From: Geosporobacter ferrireducens
GTDB taxonomy: Bacteria; Bacillota; Clostridia; Peptostreptococcales; Thermotaleaceae
Assembly (NCBI RefSeq): GCF_001750685.1
Contig: NZ_CP017269.1
Coordinates: 2,025,416-2,089,415 of the forward strand
Length of the DNA stretch: 64,000 bases
Direction: 5' to 3'
Part shown: positions 35,551 through 43,787 of the stretch, in pieces
How the letters are laid out: each line of letters opens with the position of its first letter
How positions within the stretch are numbered: the first letter of the stretch is position 1
Translations under genes and position numbers: made by a program
Notes under the pieces: model-generated
Told to the model about the DNA's origin: nothing
The model's input: the letters and a program-made list of their open reading frames with translations, nothing else
Databases searched by the model: none

Positions 35551-36318
35551 TCAGACACTAATCTGCTTTTTTCTTTGAAATCCTAATGCCTGAGAAATAT
35601 TCACAGCGGTTTCCTGTATATCTTGTATCTTTTTCTCTTCTATGTACTCTCCCAGTTTGATCCCAACCATTGTAATGCTGGCGGTTACCTGCCCATGCAG
35701 ATTCATGACAGGTGCCGCTATTGCCCTTACACCCATTTCAAGTTCTTCATCACAAATCCCGTAACCCTTTTTCCTTATGACATAAAGCTTTTCCTTAATT
35801 AATTCTGAATCGAGAAGACTGTTGGGTGTAAATGGTTTATGCTCCCTTGCACCAATGACTGTATCGATTGTATCTTCATCCATATAAGCAAGAATTACTT
35901 GAGCAGAAACAGCTGCATTCATGGGCATTTCACTTCCCACTTTAACGTAAAAGCTATAGCCACTGAAAGGCGTTACTGTATCAATACAGATAGCACTTTT
36001 GGTATCTACATCTAATATTGTAAGAAATACAATTTCACCATATTTTTTCGACAGGTCTTCCATATGACGTCTCGCCACTACGCGTACATCCATATGATTG
36101 AGCATATTCACAGCCAATCTTAAAACCTTCAATCCCATCCGATACTTTCTTGTCTGTTGGTCTTGGATAATATATCCGTGTTTTTTTAAGGATGACAGCA
36201 TTCTGTGGATACTGCTGATCGGTATATCCAGCATTTCACTAATCTCCGTAATCATGTATCCCTCATCCTTATCGCTTAGTAAATCTAAAAGCTCCAACAT
36301 CCTATCTACAATTCTCAA
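35551..36318 (-). CDS. IclR-family transcriptional regulator
   Basis: An IclR-type regulator of about 255 residues. The N-terminal helix-turn-helix (ITEISEMLDIPISSIHRML) is followed by the effector domain with the ICDEELEMGVRAIAAPV signature. A TTG at 36318 is favoured (GGGGGA 5-6 nt upstream); a GTG at 36339 is in frame but overlaps the operator-like DNA. It is the first gene of the TRAP-carbamoylase-pyrCKD run, so it is probably the pathway-specific regulator and autoregulated. Confidence 0.85.
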   Translation of the reverse strand: MRIVDRMLELLDLLSDKDEGYMITEISEMLDIPISSIHRMLSSLKKHGYIIQDQQTRKYRMGLKVLRLAVNMLNHMDVRVVARRHMEDLSKKYGEIVFLTILDVDTKSAICIDTVTPFSGYSFYVKVGSEMPMNAAVSAQVILAYMDEDTIDTVIGAREHKPFTPNSLLDSELIKEKLYVIRKKGYGICDEELEMGVRAIAAPVMNLHGQVTASITMVGIKLGEYIEEKKIQDIQETAVNISQALGFQRKKQISV

Positions 36319-36333
36319 GAATATCCCCCGTTC

Positions 36334-36370
36334 TTCCACTCAGTGGAAATATTTTTCATTTAATGGAAAT
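36334..36370. promoter_or_regulatory. IclR-type operator cluster
   Basis: A perfect TTCCACT-C-AGTGGAA palindrome (36334-36348) is followed by TGGAAATATTTTTCA, which resembles the IclR consensus TGGAAAT-N-ATTTCCA. A second TGGAAATAT lies exactly 20 bp away (36344 and 36364), two helical turns. The cluster lies immediately upstream of the iclR start. Confidence 0.5.
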
Positions 36371-36490
36371 ATATCTAATTGTACATTACATTTTTATACA
36401 ATTCAATATATTTAAAAAAATTTTATATCTTTAATGATTATTATGCATTATGAAAAGGTTTGCCGTAAAAACCGTTGTATTTACAAGCAT

Positions 36491-36531
36491 AAAAAAACTT
36501 CGCCAGTATTGTATACCGATACTGACGAAGT
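36491..36531 (-). terminator. Intrinsic terminator of the yerC-like gene
   Basis: 13-nt arms (ACTTCGTCAGTAT and near-complement, one mismatch) followed on the minus strand by seven Ts. Confidence 0.88.
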
Positions 36532-36537
36532 CTTGAA

Positions 36538-36840
36538 TCACTCTTCTTTTCCTTCTAATCGATTCAGGATGGTAGTGTACCCGTCTGCCCCATAGTGAAG
36601 GCATCGATTAATACGACTGATTGTAGCCGTACTCGCTCCTGTAGTTTCTTCTATTTCGTTGTAGGTTTTATTTTGCCGGAGCAGTTTTGCCACCTTTAGC
36701 CGTTGGGAAAGCGCTTGGATCTCCTTGATCGTACAGATATCCTCAAAAAATCTGTAGCATTCTTCTATATCCTTAAGTGATAATACAGCCTCGAACAATT
36801 CATCGGTAAATGGGTTTTTCAGCTTTGATTCATAGGTCAT
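36538..36840 (-). CDS. YerC/YecD family TrpR-related DNA-binding protein
   Basis: A 100-residue TrpR-superfamily protein. The helix-turn-helix reads QRLKVAKLLRQNKTYNEIEETTGASTATISRINRCLHYG, as in B. subtilis YerC. The ATG at 36840 follows GAGGTG; the GTG at 36849 overlaps it. It is monocistronic with its own terminator. The regulon of this family is unclear. Confidence 0.88.
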   Translation of the reverse strand: MTYESKLKNPFTDELFEAVLSLKDIEECYRFFEDICTIKEIQALSQRLKVAKLLRQNKTYNEIEETTGASTATISRINRCLHYGADGYTTILNRLEGKEE

Positions 36841-36932
36841 TCTGCTCACCTCAAATTTATCTTTTATCTGGATATATTCTATATTGATTTAGTATATCCT
36901 CTTTATCCATAATAAAATTTTAAAAATATCTA

Positions 36933-36961
36933 TTGACTTTATCCTCAAAACTATTTATACT
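36933..36961 (+). promoter_or_regulatory. Promoter of the metNIQ operon
   Basis: TTGACT, a 17-bp spacer and TATACT, about 40 bp upstream of the SAM riboswitch. Confidence 0.75.
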
Positions 36962-37001
36962 CAATATTAATTGATTAAAACAATTGAATACCTCGGATAT
37001 G

Positions 37002-37110
37002 CTCTTATCCAGAGAGGTGGAGGGACTGGCCCTATGAAACCCGGCAACCGGCTTTTAAAGCAGCGGTGCCAATTCCTGCGGTACATACGTACTGACAGAT
37101 GAGAGATGCG
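37002..37110 (+). ncRNA. SAM (S-box) riboswitch
   Basis: The classic S-box core is present in order: CTCTTATCCAGAGAGGTGGAG, GGGACTGGCCC, GAAACCCGGCAACC, GCGGTGCCAATTCC and the closing GATGAGAG that pairs with the 5' strand. It precedes a terminator and metN, so high S-adenosylmethionine should switch off methionine uptake. Confidence 0.97.
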
Positions 37111-37123
37111 CATAGATACCTAT

Positions 37124-37155
37124 GCCTCTTTCGCTGTGGAAGAGGCTTTTTTTAT
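37124..37155 (+). terminator. Terminator of the SAM riboswitch
   Basis: GCCTCTT and AAGAGGC arms followed by a run of Ts. The upstream GATGCGCATAG segment can pair with CTATGCCTC as an alternative antiterminator. Confidence 0.92.
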
Positions 37156-37259
37156 TTGCTTTAATCGCTTATCTAGGATTCTATAGGTTGATATTTTGCA
37201 TGAAAAGTGTTTTAGTTCAATATAGTTATAAACAGATACAGTTATAAAGGAGTGAAGTT

Positions 37260-38255
37260 ATGATTCGCATTGAAAATTTGACAAAAGTCTATAAAAAAGG
37301 CAGAAATGAAGTAACTGCCCTTCGAGATATTAATCTAAAAGTTGAGAAGGGAGATATTTTCGGCATTATCGGGCTCAGTGGTGCAGGAAAATCGTCTTTG
37401 ATCCGCTGCATTAATCGCATTGAGGAACCTTCTGAAGGTGATATTTGGGTAAATGGCATTAACCTTGTTACCTTAAAGGCTTCGGAGCTTAGGGATACAC
37501 GGAAAAAAATCGGCATGATTTTTCAAAACTTTAACCTGCTCCACAGTAAAACGGTTTTCGAAAACATTGCCTTTCCTCTACGGCTTACCCACACGCCGGA
37601 ACAGGTTATCCGGGACCGGGTCAACGAACTATTATCTTTGGTAGAGTTGTCGGAAAAGGCTCAAGTTTATCCCAGCCAATTAAGCGGCGGTCAAAAACAA
37701 CGGGTAGGTATCGCAAGAGCGTTAGCTTCAGCACCGGACGTGCTGCTTTGTGACGAAGCCACCTCCGCCCTTGACCCAAAAACAACAAAACAAATTTTAT
37801 CTTTACTGAAGAATATCAACCAAACCATGGGGTTAACCATCGTAATCATTACTCATGAGATGGAGGTTATCAAAGAAATCTGCAATCGGGTAGCGATCCT
37901 GGAGGGCGGTATGATTGTAGAAATGGGCAATACCATTGATATCTTTTCCAAGCCCGGAACCGAGGCTACAAAACATTTTGTCGAGCAAATTCACCAGCTG
38001 CCAAATCATTTGATGAATGGTAAAATTCTCAGTCTGTCCTTTACGGAGGGCAGTGCCGGCGAACCGGTGATTTCTAGAATCATTAAGCACTTCAACGTAG
38101 AAATCAACATTCTCTCTGGGACCATTGAATATATTCAGGAAAAACCCATTGGAAAATTAATCGTAGAAGCAGGGGTAGATTGCCGCCAGCTTTTAGATAT
38201 CGTTGATTATCTGGAAAAAAATCACGTGAAGGTGGAGGTACTTAAAAATGAATAG
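37260..38255 (+). CDS. metN: Methionine ABC transporter ATP-binding protein
   Basis: A 331-residue ATPase with Walker A GLSGAGKSS (38-46), signature LSGGQKQR and Walker B VLLCDEATSALD. A C-terminal NIL domain (about 250-331) allosterically senses methionine in this family. With MetI and MetQ it imports L- and D-methionine. The SAM riboswitch directly upstream confirms the assignment. It overlaps metI by 8 nt. Confidence 0.96.
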   Translation: MIRIENLTKVYKKGRNEVTALRDINLKVEKGDIFGIIGLSGAGKSSLIRCINRIEEPSEGDIWVNGINLVTLKASELRDTRKKIGMIFQNFNLLHSKTVFENIAFPLRLTHTPEQVIRDRVNELLSLVELSEKAQVYPSQLSGGQKQRVGIARALASAPDVLLCDEATSALDPKTTKQILSLLKNINQTMGLTIVIITHEMEVIKEICNRVAILEGGMIVEMGNTIDIFSKPGTEATKHFVEQIHQLPNHLMNGKILSLSFTEGSAGEPVISRIIKHFNVEINILSGTIEYIQEKPIGKLIVEAGVDCRQLLDIVDYLEKNHVKVEVLKNE

Positions 38256-38907
38256 TTTTAATGATTTGATCGCACTGCTGACACCCTCCTTGTTTGAGAC
38301 CCTTTATATGGTATTTACCGCTATCATTTTTACAGTACTGTTTGGACTTCCTTTAGGGGTTATTCTAATTATTACGAACCAAGATCATATTATGCCGAAT
38401 CCGCTGTTGAACAATGTACTTTCCTATGCCATTAATACCATGCGTTCTCTGCCTTTTATTATTCTGATGATTTTTATTATTCCCTTTACAAGAATGGTAG
38501 TAGGAACCTCCATCGGTACAACAGCCGCCATTGTTCCTTTAGTCGTGGCAGCAACCCCCTTCTTCGCAAGGATTGTGGAAAGCGCCCTTCGTGAAGTTGA
38601 CTGGGGTGTAGTAGAAGCCGCCATTGCTATGGGTGCTACTCCGATGCAAATTATCGTAAAGGTATTAATCCCTGAAGCCATGTCCTCCCTTGTTCTGGGC
38701 GTGACCATTACACTCATCAATATTATAAGCTTTTCTGCCATGGCTGGTGTCGTCGGTGGCGGTGGTTTGGGAGACTTAGCAGTCCGATACGGATATCACC
38801 GTTTCCAAACCGATGTAATGCTGGCTACCGTGGTAGTATTAATTGTTCTCGTGCAGTTGATTCAGACTGCTGGAAATAGAATTGCAAAACAGATTAACAA
38901 AAAATAG
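38248..38907 (+). CDS. metI: Methionine ABC transporter permease
   Basis: A 219-residue permease with about five spans and the family coupling motif EAAIAMGATPMQIIVKVLIPEA. It forms the MetI dimer that docks MetN. It lies between metN (overlap) and metQ (11 nt), as in known metNIQ operons. Confidence 0.95.
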   Translation: MNSFNDLIALLTPSLFETLYMVFTAIIFTVLFGLPLGVILIITNQDHIMPNPLLNNVLSYAINTMRSLPFIILMIFIIPFTRMVVGTSIGTTAAIVPLVVAATPFFARIVESALREVDWGVVEAAIAMGATPMQIIVKVLIPEAMSSLVLGVTITLINIISFSAMAGVVGGGGLGDLAVRYGYHRFQTDVMLATVVVLIVLVQLIQTAGNRIAKQINKK

Positions 38908-38918
38908 GAGGAATACAA

Positions 38919-39749
38919 ATGAAAAAAATCTTATCCACAGTACTATTGCTAACACTAACTGCAGCTCTACTCTTTACAGGCTGCGCTAAAGCGCCCGCTC
39001 CGGCTCCTGTTGCAGCCGATGCTGATGATACCCTAATATTAAAGATAGGTGCTACACCAGTACCTCACGCTGAAATATTAAACTTCATCAAACCACAGCT
39101 GGAAGCTCAAGGCATCGAATTAGAAATTGTTGAATTTACTGACTATGTTAACCCAAACCTAGCGCTAAATAGCAAAGATTTAGATGCGAACTTCTTTCAA
39201 CATGTTCCTTACATGGAAGCTTTCAGCAGAGAGCAAAAAATGGAATTTGTCAGTGCTGGAAAGGTTCATGTAGAACCCCTGGGATTATATTCAAAAAAGA
39301 TTAGCACGCTTGAAGATTTAAGGGAGGGCTCTCTGATCGCGATCCCAAATGATCCTACAAACGGCGGCAGAGCACTAATTCTATTGGATACAGAAGGTCT
39401 GATCAAGTTAAAACCCGATGCAGGTTTAGAAGCTACAGAAAGAGATATTGTTGAAAATCCAAGGAATTTGAAGTTTAAGGCCATTGATGCGGCTCAGCTG
39501 CCAAGAACGCTGGAAGATGTAGATGCGGCAGTTATCAATACCAATTATGCACTGGAAGCAAAGCTGAACCCATCTGCAGATGCGCTGATCATTGAAGGCA
39601 GTGAATCTCCTTATGCCAATATCGTAACGGTAAGACCGGATAATAAAGACAGTGAAGCTATTTTAAAATTGATAGAAGTACTGCAATCTGAAGAAGTGAA
39701 ACAATTTATTCTAGACAAATATGAAGGTGCGGTGGTATCGGCCTTCTAA
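38919..39749 (+). CDS. metQ: Methionine-binding lipoprotein
   Basis: A 276-residue NlpA/MetQ-family lipoprotein with lipobox LFTGC (Cys22). The family pattern is clear: IGATPVPHAEIL, EFTDYVNPNLAL, LDANFFQHVPYM, IAIPNDPTNGGRAL and AVINTNYALEA. It binds methionine outside the membrane for MetNI. Confidence 0.95.
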   Translation: MKKILSTVLLLTLTAALLFTGCAKAPAPAPVAADADDTLILKIGATPVPHAEILNFIKPQLEAQGIELEIVEFTDYVNPNLALNSKDLDANFFQHVPYMEAFSREQKMEFVSAGKVHVEPLGLYSKKISTLEDLREGSLIAIPNDPTNGGRALILLDTEGLIKLKPDAGLEATERDIVENPRNLKFKAIDAAQLPRTLEDVDAAVINTNYALEAKLNPSADALIIEGSESPYANIVTVRPDNKDSEAILKLIEVLQSEEVKQFILDKYEGAVVSAF

Positions 39750-39830
39750 AAAATACGGTTTCAATCCACATAAATTCTCTCCTAATTTGGGATACTATAG
39801 ATGGTTCCAACCCAAAAAGGAGATGATCAT

Positions 39831-40085
39831 GTGCCCGAAAATAAAAAACCATACTTTGGTGCCAATGAAGCCCAAAATATGATTGATGCCACTTACAATT
39901 CAAAGGATTATCCTATCATGGAAAAAACGCAGAATGCTTATCTCATGCCGGAGGGTATGCAGCGGGATGTAGACTATATCGATACCTTCCGGTTTTATGA
40001 GGATACTACCGAATATACAGAAGCACTCGGCATTGAAGGCATTCCTGCCAGTCCGGAAAGTAAAAAGAATACTAAGATAAAATAG
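39831..40085 (+). CDS. Small uncharacterised protein downstream of metQ
   Basis: An 84-residue, soluble, acidic protein that I do not recognise. A GTG at 39831 is chosen because AAAGGAG lies 8 nt upstream. No membrane span or signal peptide is visible; it is rich in Tyr, Asp and Glu (FRFYEDTTEYTEAL). It sits 81 nt after metQ and before the operon terminator, so it is probably under S-box control. Confidence 0.6.
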   Translation: MPENKKPYFGANEAQNMIDATYNSKDYPIMEKTQNAYLMPEGMQRDVDYIDTFRFYEDTTEYTEALGIEGIPASPESKKNTKIK

Positions 40086-40123
40086 AAGGCTGTATCCCGT
40101 TAGCGGATACAGCCTTCTATTTT
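40079..40123. terminator. Bidirectional terminator after the metNIQ operon
   Basis: Perfect 19-nt arms (40079-40097 and 40105-40123) with a 7-nt loop and A/T-rich ends. It also serves the convergent epimerase gene. Confidence 0.92.
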
Positions 40124-40130
40124 TCCGTTT

Positions 40131-41219
40131 TTATATATCCATTAATCCCTTTACCCCTTCAATTCCAAGCCCAGGTCCCTTTGGCAATATTAACATGGGA
40201 CCTTGGGTTTCTACGCCTCCTGCTACAGGATTTTCTCCTAAAAGATAAACCGTGTCCAGATCAAATCTTGTAATATTTTTCTTTGCCCCTGCCAAATGAG
40301 CAGCTGCAGTAACAGCCACTTTACTCTCAACCATGCTGCCCAGCATGCATTCTACACCACAAGCTTCTGCAATCCCCACGATTTTCAGCGCATGATGAAT
40401 ACCTCCGCATTTCATCAGCTTAATATTGATCAGGTCCGCTGCCCGCATGCTTAGGATTTTAAAAGCATCATAAGGACTAAACATACTTTCGTCAGCCATA
40501 ATTTGTGTCTCCACATTATCGGTAACGAACTTCAACCCTTCTAAATCCCAAGCCTTTACCGGTTGTTCCACCAGTTCCATTTCTAAGCCTGCATCCTCCA
40601 GCTTTCGGATTCCCCTTACGGCTTCCTTCGGCTGCCAGCCTTGATTTGCATCCAGGCGGATTTTAATATTGTAGCCGATTGCTTCCCTTACGGCCTTTAC
40701 CCGTTGGATGTCTTTTTCAATATCACAACCTACTTTTACTTTTATGGCGGTAAAGCCCTGAGCAACTGCCTGAAGTGCATCTTCCCGCATTTCTTCCGGT
40801 TCATTAATACTCAGCGTAATATCTGATTCTATCCGGTCTCTGTATCCCCCTAATAACTTATACACCGGTGCCTGATATCGTTTTCCAAACAAATCATAAA
40901 CAGCCATATCTACTGCTGCCCTTGCACTGCTGTTGCCAATGACAGCCTTATCCAGTTTACCCATAATTCTTTCAATATTTTCAATCTCTTCCCCAATTAA
41001 AGCATGCTCTATATTCTCTTGAACTGCGCCCCGAATAGACCCGTTTGTATCGCCTGTAATAACGGCTGTTGGTGGTGCTTCCCCATACCCTGTCTGTCCG
41101 TCATCGGTATGGATCAACAGAATTGTATCCTCTGCCGAAAGTACGGTTCTTAAAGCAGTTTTAAAAGGCTTTTTCAATGGAATACTCACATGCTTCAATT
41201 CAATACTTTGAATTTTCAT
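40131..41219 (-). CDS. Dipeptide epimerase (L-Ala-D/L-Glu epimerase type)
   Basis: A 362-residue enolase-superfamily protein of the muconate-lactonising/dipeptide epimerase group. Catalytic Lys160 and Lys162 (IKVKVG), metal ligands Asp190 (LDANQGW), Glu218 (LVEQP) and Asp243 (MADESM), and the second catalytic Lys267 (NIKLMKCGG) are all in place. It epimerises the second residue of dipeptides such as those from murein turnover. A conserved leader with terminator precedes it, shared with the OppA-like and an M20 gene nearby. Confidence 0.88.
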   Translation of the reverse strand: MKIQSIELKHVSIPLKKPFKTALRTVLSAEDTILLIHTDDGQTGYGEAPPTAVITGDTNGSIRGAVQENIEHALIGEEIENIERIMGKLDKAVIGNSSARAAVDMAVYDLFGKRYQAPVYKLLGGYRDRIESDITLSINEPEEMREDALQAVAQGFTAIKVKVGCDIEKDIQRVKAVREAIGYNIKIRLDANQGWQPKEAVRGIRKLEDAGLEMELVEQPVKAWDLEGLKFVTDNVETQIMADESMFSPYDAFKILSMRAADLINIKLMKCGGIHHALKIVGIAEACGVECMLGSMVESKVAVTAAAHLAGAKKNITRFDLDTVYLLGENPVAGGVETQGPMLILPKGPGLGIEGVKGLMDI

Positions 41220-41261
41220 TATAATCCCCTTCCCCTTCCCGGTACACAGCTTACTACAAAA

Positions 41262-41358
41262 ACAAAAAATCCAACATAGGCATTTTTATTTCTATGCCTA
41301 TGCTGGATTTCATCTTAAAGCTCATACCGGTAAGATATAAGTACAAAGATAAAGCAGC
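41262..41358 (-). ncRNA. Structured leader RNA, copy A (unidentified family)
   Basis: On the minus strand, GCTGCTTTATC can pair with GATGAAATCCAGC (helix P1), enclosing a CTTATA/TATGAG hairpin. The CAGC side of P1 is also the 5' arm of a strong terminator (41268-41309, 16-nt arms, then a T-run). The two structures exclude each other, as in a riboswitch or attenuator. It lies 43 nt before the epimerase gene. Similar leaders occur at 43222 and 45010. No T-box, S-box or other leader I know matches. Confidence 0.65.
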
Positions 41359-41416
41359 AAAACAATGTTTTTTACAGACCCATTTAAAAGGATTTGCACT
41401 TACTGCACGCACTTAC

Positions 41417-41445
41417 ATTATATCACTTTCTATTCCTGCTGTTAA
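41417..41445 (-). promoter_or_regulatory. Promoter of the epimerase leader
   Basis: Minus-strand TTAACA, a 17-bp spacer and a perfect TATAAT, giving a start about 50 nt before the leader core. Confidence 0.7.
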
Positions 41446-41477
41446 GTCTTTAGCAAATTTTATTATTTTGAGAGAAC

Positions 41478-41501
41478 AGACCGGGCATGCACGCCCGGTC
41501 T
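41478..41501. terminator. Terminator downstream of the OppA-like gene
   Basis: Perfect 9-bp GC-rich arms AGACCGGGC and GCCCGGTCT with a 6-nt loop. The T-run (41503-41507) lies on the plus-strand side; for the minus-strand oppA transcript the following bases are GTTCTCTC. Confidence 0.7.
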
Positions 41502-41505
41502 CTTT

Positions 41506-43134
41506 TTATTTTTCTATATAAGCTTCATCAAAGTAGATATATCCTAGGATCGACTTTCTCGTATTTTTTACATAATCCTTAATCAAAGAGATATCCACAT
41601 AATAATAAATAGGCATTAGGATCATATCTTCCATCATAAGTTTTTCTGCTTCATAGAGCAGGTTGAATCGCTCTTGGCCGGAAGTACTCTTTGCCCCCTC
41701 AATCAGCTTATCAAATTCAGCATTCTTCCACTTTGCATTATTCTTCCCTGAATAAGAAGTCCACAAATCTAAGAATGTCATTGGATCTGCATAGTCCCCA
41801 AACCAGCTGGATCTCGCAACAACAAAGTTTCCTTCGGTTCTGGTTTGCTGGAATACTGCCCACTCTTGATTTGCAAGTTTTACATTGATATTTAAATTCT
41901 TTTTCCACATTTCTTGAATGGCCTCAGCAATTGCCTTATGAGTCTCGCTGGTATTGTACATAACCTCTAATTCTGGGAAGCCCTTTCCATCTGGATATCC
42001 GGCTTCTGTCAATAGTGCCTTGGCTTCATCAATACTTGCTGCATTCACATCAATTCCATAATCGCCACCAACTGCTCTGAAGTCTTTTCCTTCTGCATCA
42101 AAAAGTCCTGGAGGAACAAAACCTGCCGCTGGCATTTCACCGCCCCTAAGAATCTTCTCTGTAATAGCTTTTCTATCAATGGCTAAAGATAAAGCCTTTC
42201 TTACCTTCGGATCATTTACCGCTGCCTTCTCGGTTTGGAATGCATAAAAATAGGTAGCCAAAGACGGCGCTACGCTGAAAGCCGGCTCTGATGCCTTTAA
42301 TCTTTCGATTTCCTGTGTAGGAACATCATCAATATAGTCTATGTCACCGGATTCAAAAGCCGTTAAACCGGTAGATGCTTCACCAATCATCAGCATTTCT
42401 ATTTTATCCAGCTTTACTCTGCCCTTATCATAATAATTTTCGTTCTTTACAAGAATAATACGGTCTCCCATTATGTAGCTTTCCATTTTAAATGGACCAT
42501 TGCCAATAAAGGTTTCCGGCTTCATTGACCAAGTTTCGGGATCCTTTTCAACCATATCCTTTCTAACAGGGAATAAAGTAAAGAATGCGGTTAGTTCAAG
42601 GAAATAAGGTGTAGGGGACTCCAAAATTACCTCTAGGGTCTTATCATCCTTGGCTTTTACCCCAACCTCTTCAATACTTAATTCTCCCTCATTTGCCTTC
42701 TGCCCGTTTTTCAGGTAATACAACTGGAACGCATATTCTGAAGCCGTATTGGGATCTAGGCCTCTCTTCCATGCGTATTCAAAATCCTGCGCCTTTACTG
42801 GCTGGCCGTCAGACCACTGGGCGTCTCTCAGATGGAAGGTATAAGTTAACCCATCTGCTGAAATCTCATACTTTTCTGCCATGCCTGGTATTGCCTTGTC
42901 ATTTTTATCCAGCCGCATCAATCCTTCAAAGGTATTTACTTGAATAATACCCGCATTGATTACACTGTTCAGCTGTGGATCTAACGTCTTAACGTCATCA
43001 CCAAGATTGTACCGCAGTACCATCGGCTCTGCAGCAGGTGTTTCTTCTGCCGCCGGCTGCTTTGGACCACACCCTGCAAGTGTACCCAATACAAGTGCCA
43101 GCACAAGTAAAAGTGCTAAACTTTTTTTCACCAT
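41506..43134 (-). CDS. Peptide ABC transporter substrate-binding lipoprotein (OppA/DppE family)
   Basis: A 542-residue SBP family 5 lipoprotein (lipobox LGTLAGC, Cys22). It has the family opening LRYNLGDDVKTLDPQL, the AQDFEYAWKRGLDPNTASEYA segment and YDLNAASIDEAKALL-like repeats (here GIDVNAASIDEAKALL). It binds oligopeptides outside the cell. No permease or ATPase genes adjoin, so it must share another Opp/Dpp membrane complex. The ATG at 43134 follows GGGAGGGG. Leader copy B lies between this gene and the DUF3870 gene. Confidence 0.9.
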   Translation of the reverse strand: MVKKSLALLLVLALVLGTLAGCGPKQPAAEETPAAEPMVLRYNLGDDVKTLDPQLNSVINAGIIQVNTFEGLMRLDKNDKAIPGMAEKYEISADGLTYTFHLRDAQWSDGQPVKAQDFEYAWKRGLDPNTASEYAFQLYYLKNGQKANEGELSIEEVGVKAKDDKTLEVILESPTPYFLELTAFFTLFPVRKDMVEKDPETWSMKPETFIGNGPFKMESYIMGDRIILVKNENYYDKGRVKLDKIEMLMIGEASTGLTAFESGDIDYIDDVPTQEIERLKASEPAFSVAPSLATYFYAFQTEKAAVNDPKVRKALSLAIDRKAITEKILRGGEMPAAGFVPPGLFDAEGKDFRAVGGDYGIDVNAASIDEAKALLTEAGYPDGKGFPELEVMYNTSETHKAIAEAIQEMWKKNLNINVKLANQEWAVFQQTRTEGNFVVARSSWFGDYADPMTFLDLWTSYSGKNNAKWKNAEFDKLIEGAKSTSGQERFNLLYEAEKLMMEDMILMPIYYYVDISLIKDYVKNTRKSILGYIYFDEAYIEK

Positions 43135-43221
43135 AATTTCCCCTCCCATAACTATAAATAGAATCTATTGGCTGAGCTGATTGCTCAAACACCCTTCATC
43201 CATACCACTAACCTTTCTTAA

Positions 43222-43320
43222 AATTAAAAAACAGCATAGAATCCCCTCAAGCAGAGTACTCTATGCTGGATTTTGTTTCTGGTCTTGTAATATTTATACA
43301 AGTAAAAAAACAAAGCAGCT
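43222..43320 (-). ncRNA. Structured leader RNA, copy B (unidentified family)
   Basis: The second copy of the leader. The core begins with AGCTGCTTTG right after the DUF3870 stop codon. P1 pairs TTTGTTT with AAACAAA where copies A and C have a different but also complementary pairing, a compensatory change. The inner hairpin is CTTGTA/TACAAG, and the terminator is CAGCATAG/CTATGCTG (43232-43268) followed by six Ts. Its position within an apparent operon suggests regulated readthrough into the oppA-like gene. Confidence 0.65.
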
Positions 43321-43668
43321 TTAATCAATCGGTTTAAAACTATCTGGATTTTTAATTTGTTGATATTTTTTATAAGCATCCTTCCATGCAACGATCATAG
43401 CTTTTTGAGAAGATCCGTGATATCGCCGGTTGATTTCCTCAATCATTGGTTCTGCGCCCAATTTCATCGAATACCCGGTAAACAGGGATCGAACAAATTG
43501 GTTGGTTACCATTATGGTAGTCGATGCTCCGGCATCAATGATAATTTCATTCTCGGCATCAATCACAAAGGCAATAAAATATGCACTGAATTGAAGTGTA
43601 ATGGGATTGTTTACTGCAGTTTTTGCATCTCCTACTACATATATTGTATTTTTTTCGTAGGGTTCCAT
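43321..43668 (-). CDS. DUF3870 domain-containing protein
   Basis: A 115-residue protein of the DUF3870 family (YVVGDAKTAVNNPIT, FIAFVIDAENEIIIDAGASTT, YHGSSQKAMIVAWKDAYKKYQQ). No function is known. It lies between an M20 amidohydrolase and the OppA-like lipoprotein. No membrane span or signal is visible. Confidence 0.8.
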   Translation of the reverse strand: MEPYEKNTIYVVGDAKTAVNNPITLQFSAYFIAFVIDAENEIIIDAGASTTIMVTNQFVRSLFTGYSMKLGAEPMIEEINRRYHGSSQKAMIVAWKDAYKKYQQIKNPDSFKPID

Positions 43669-43787
43669 GCCTGTTTTTTCCTCCTGCTGCGAAAATTATT
43701 CTATCTGTTTATTTTCTGTATGTATTATTATTCGCCACAAAATATAAAAATCCTGCTTTTATTTGAATTTTCATATTATAAAAAATG

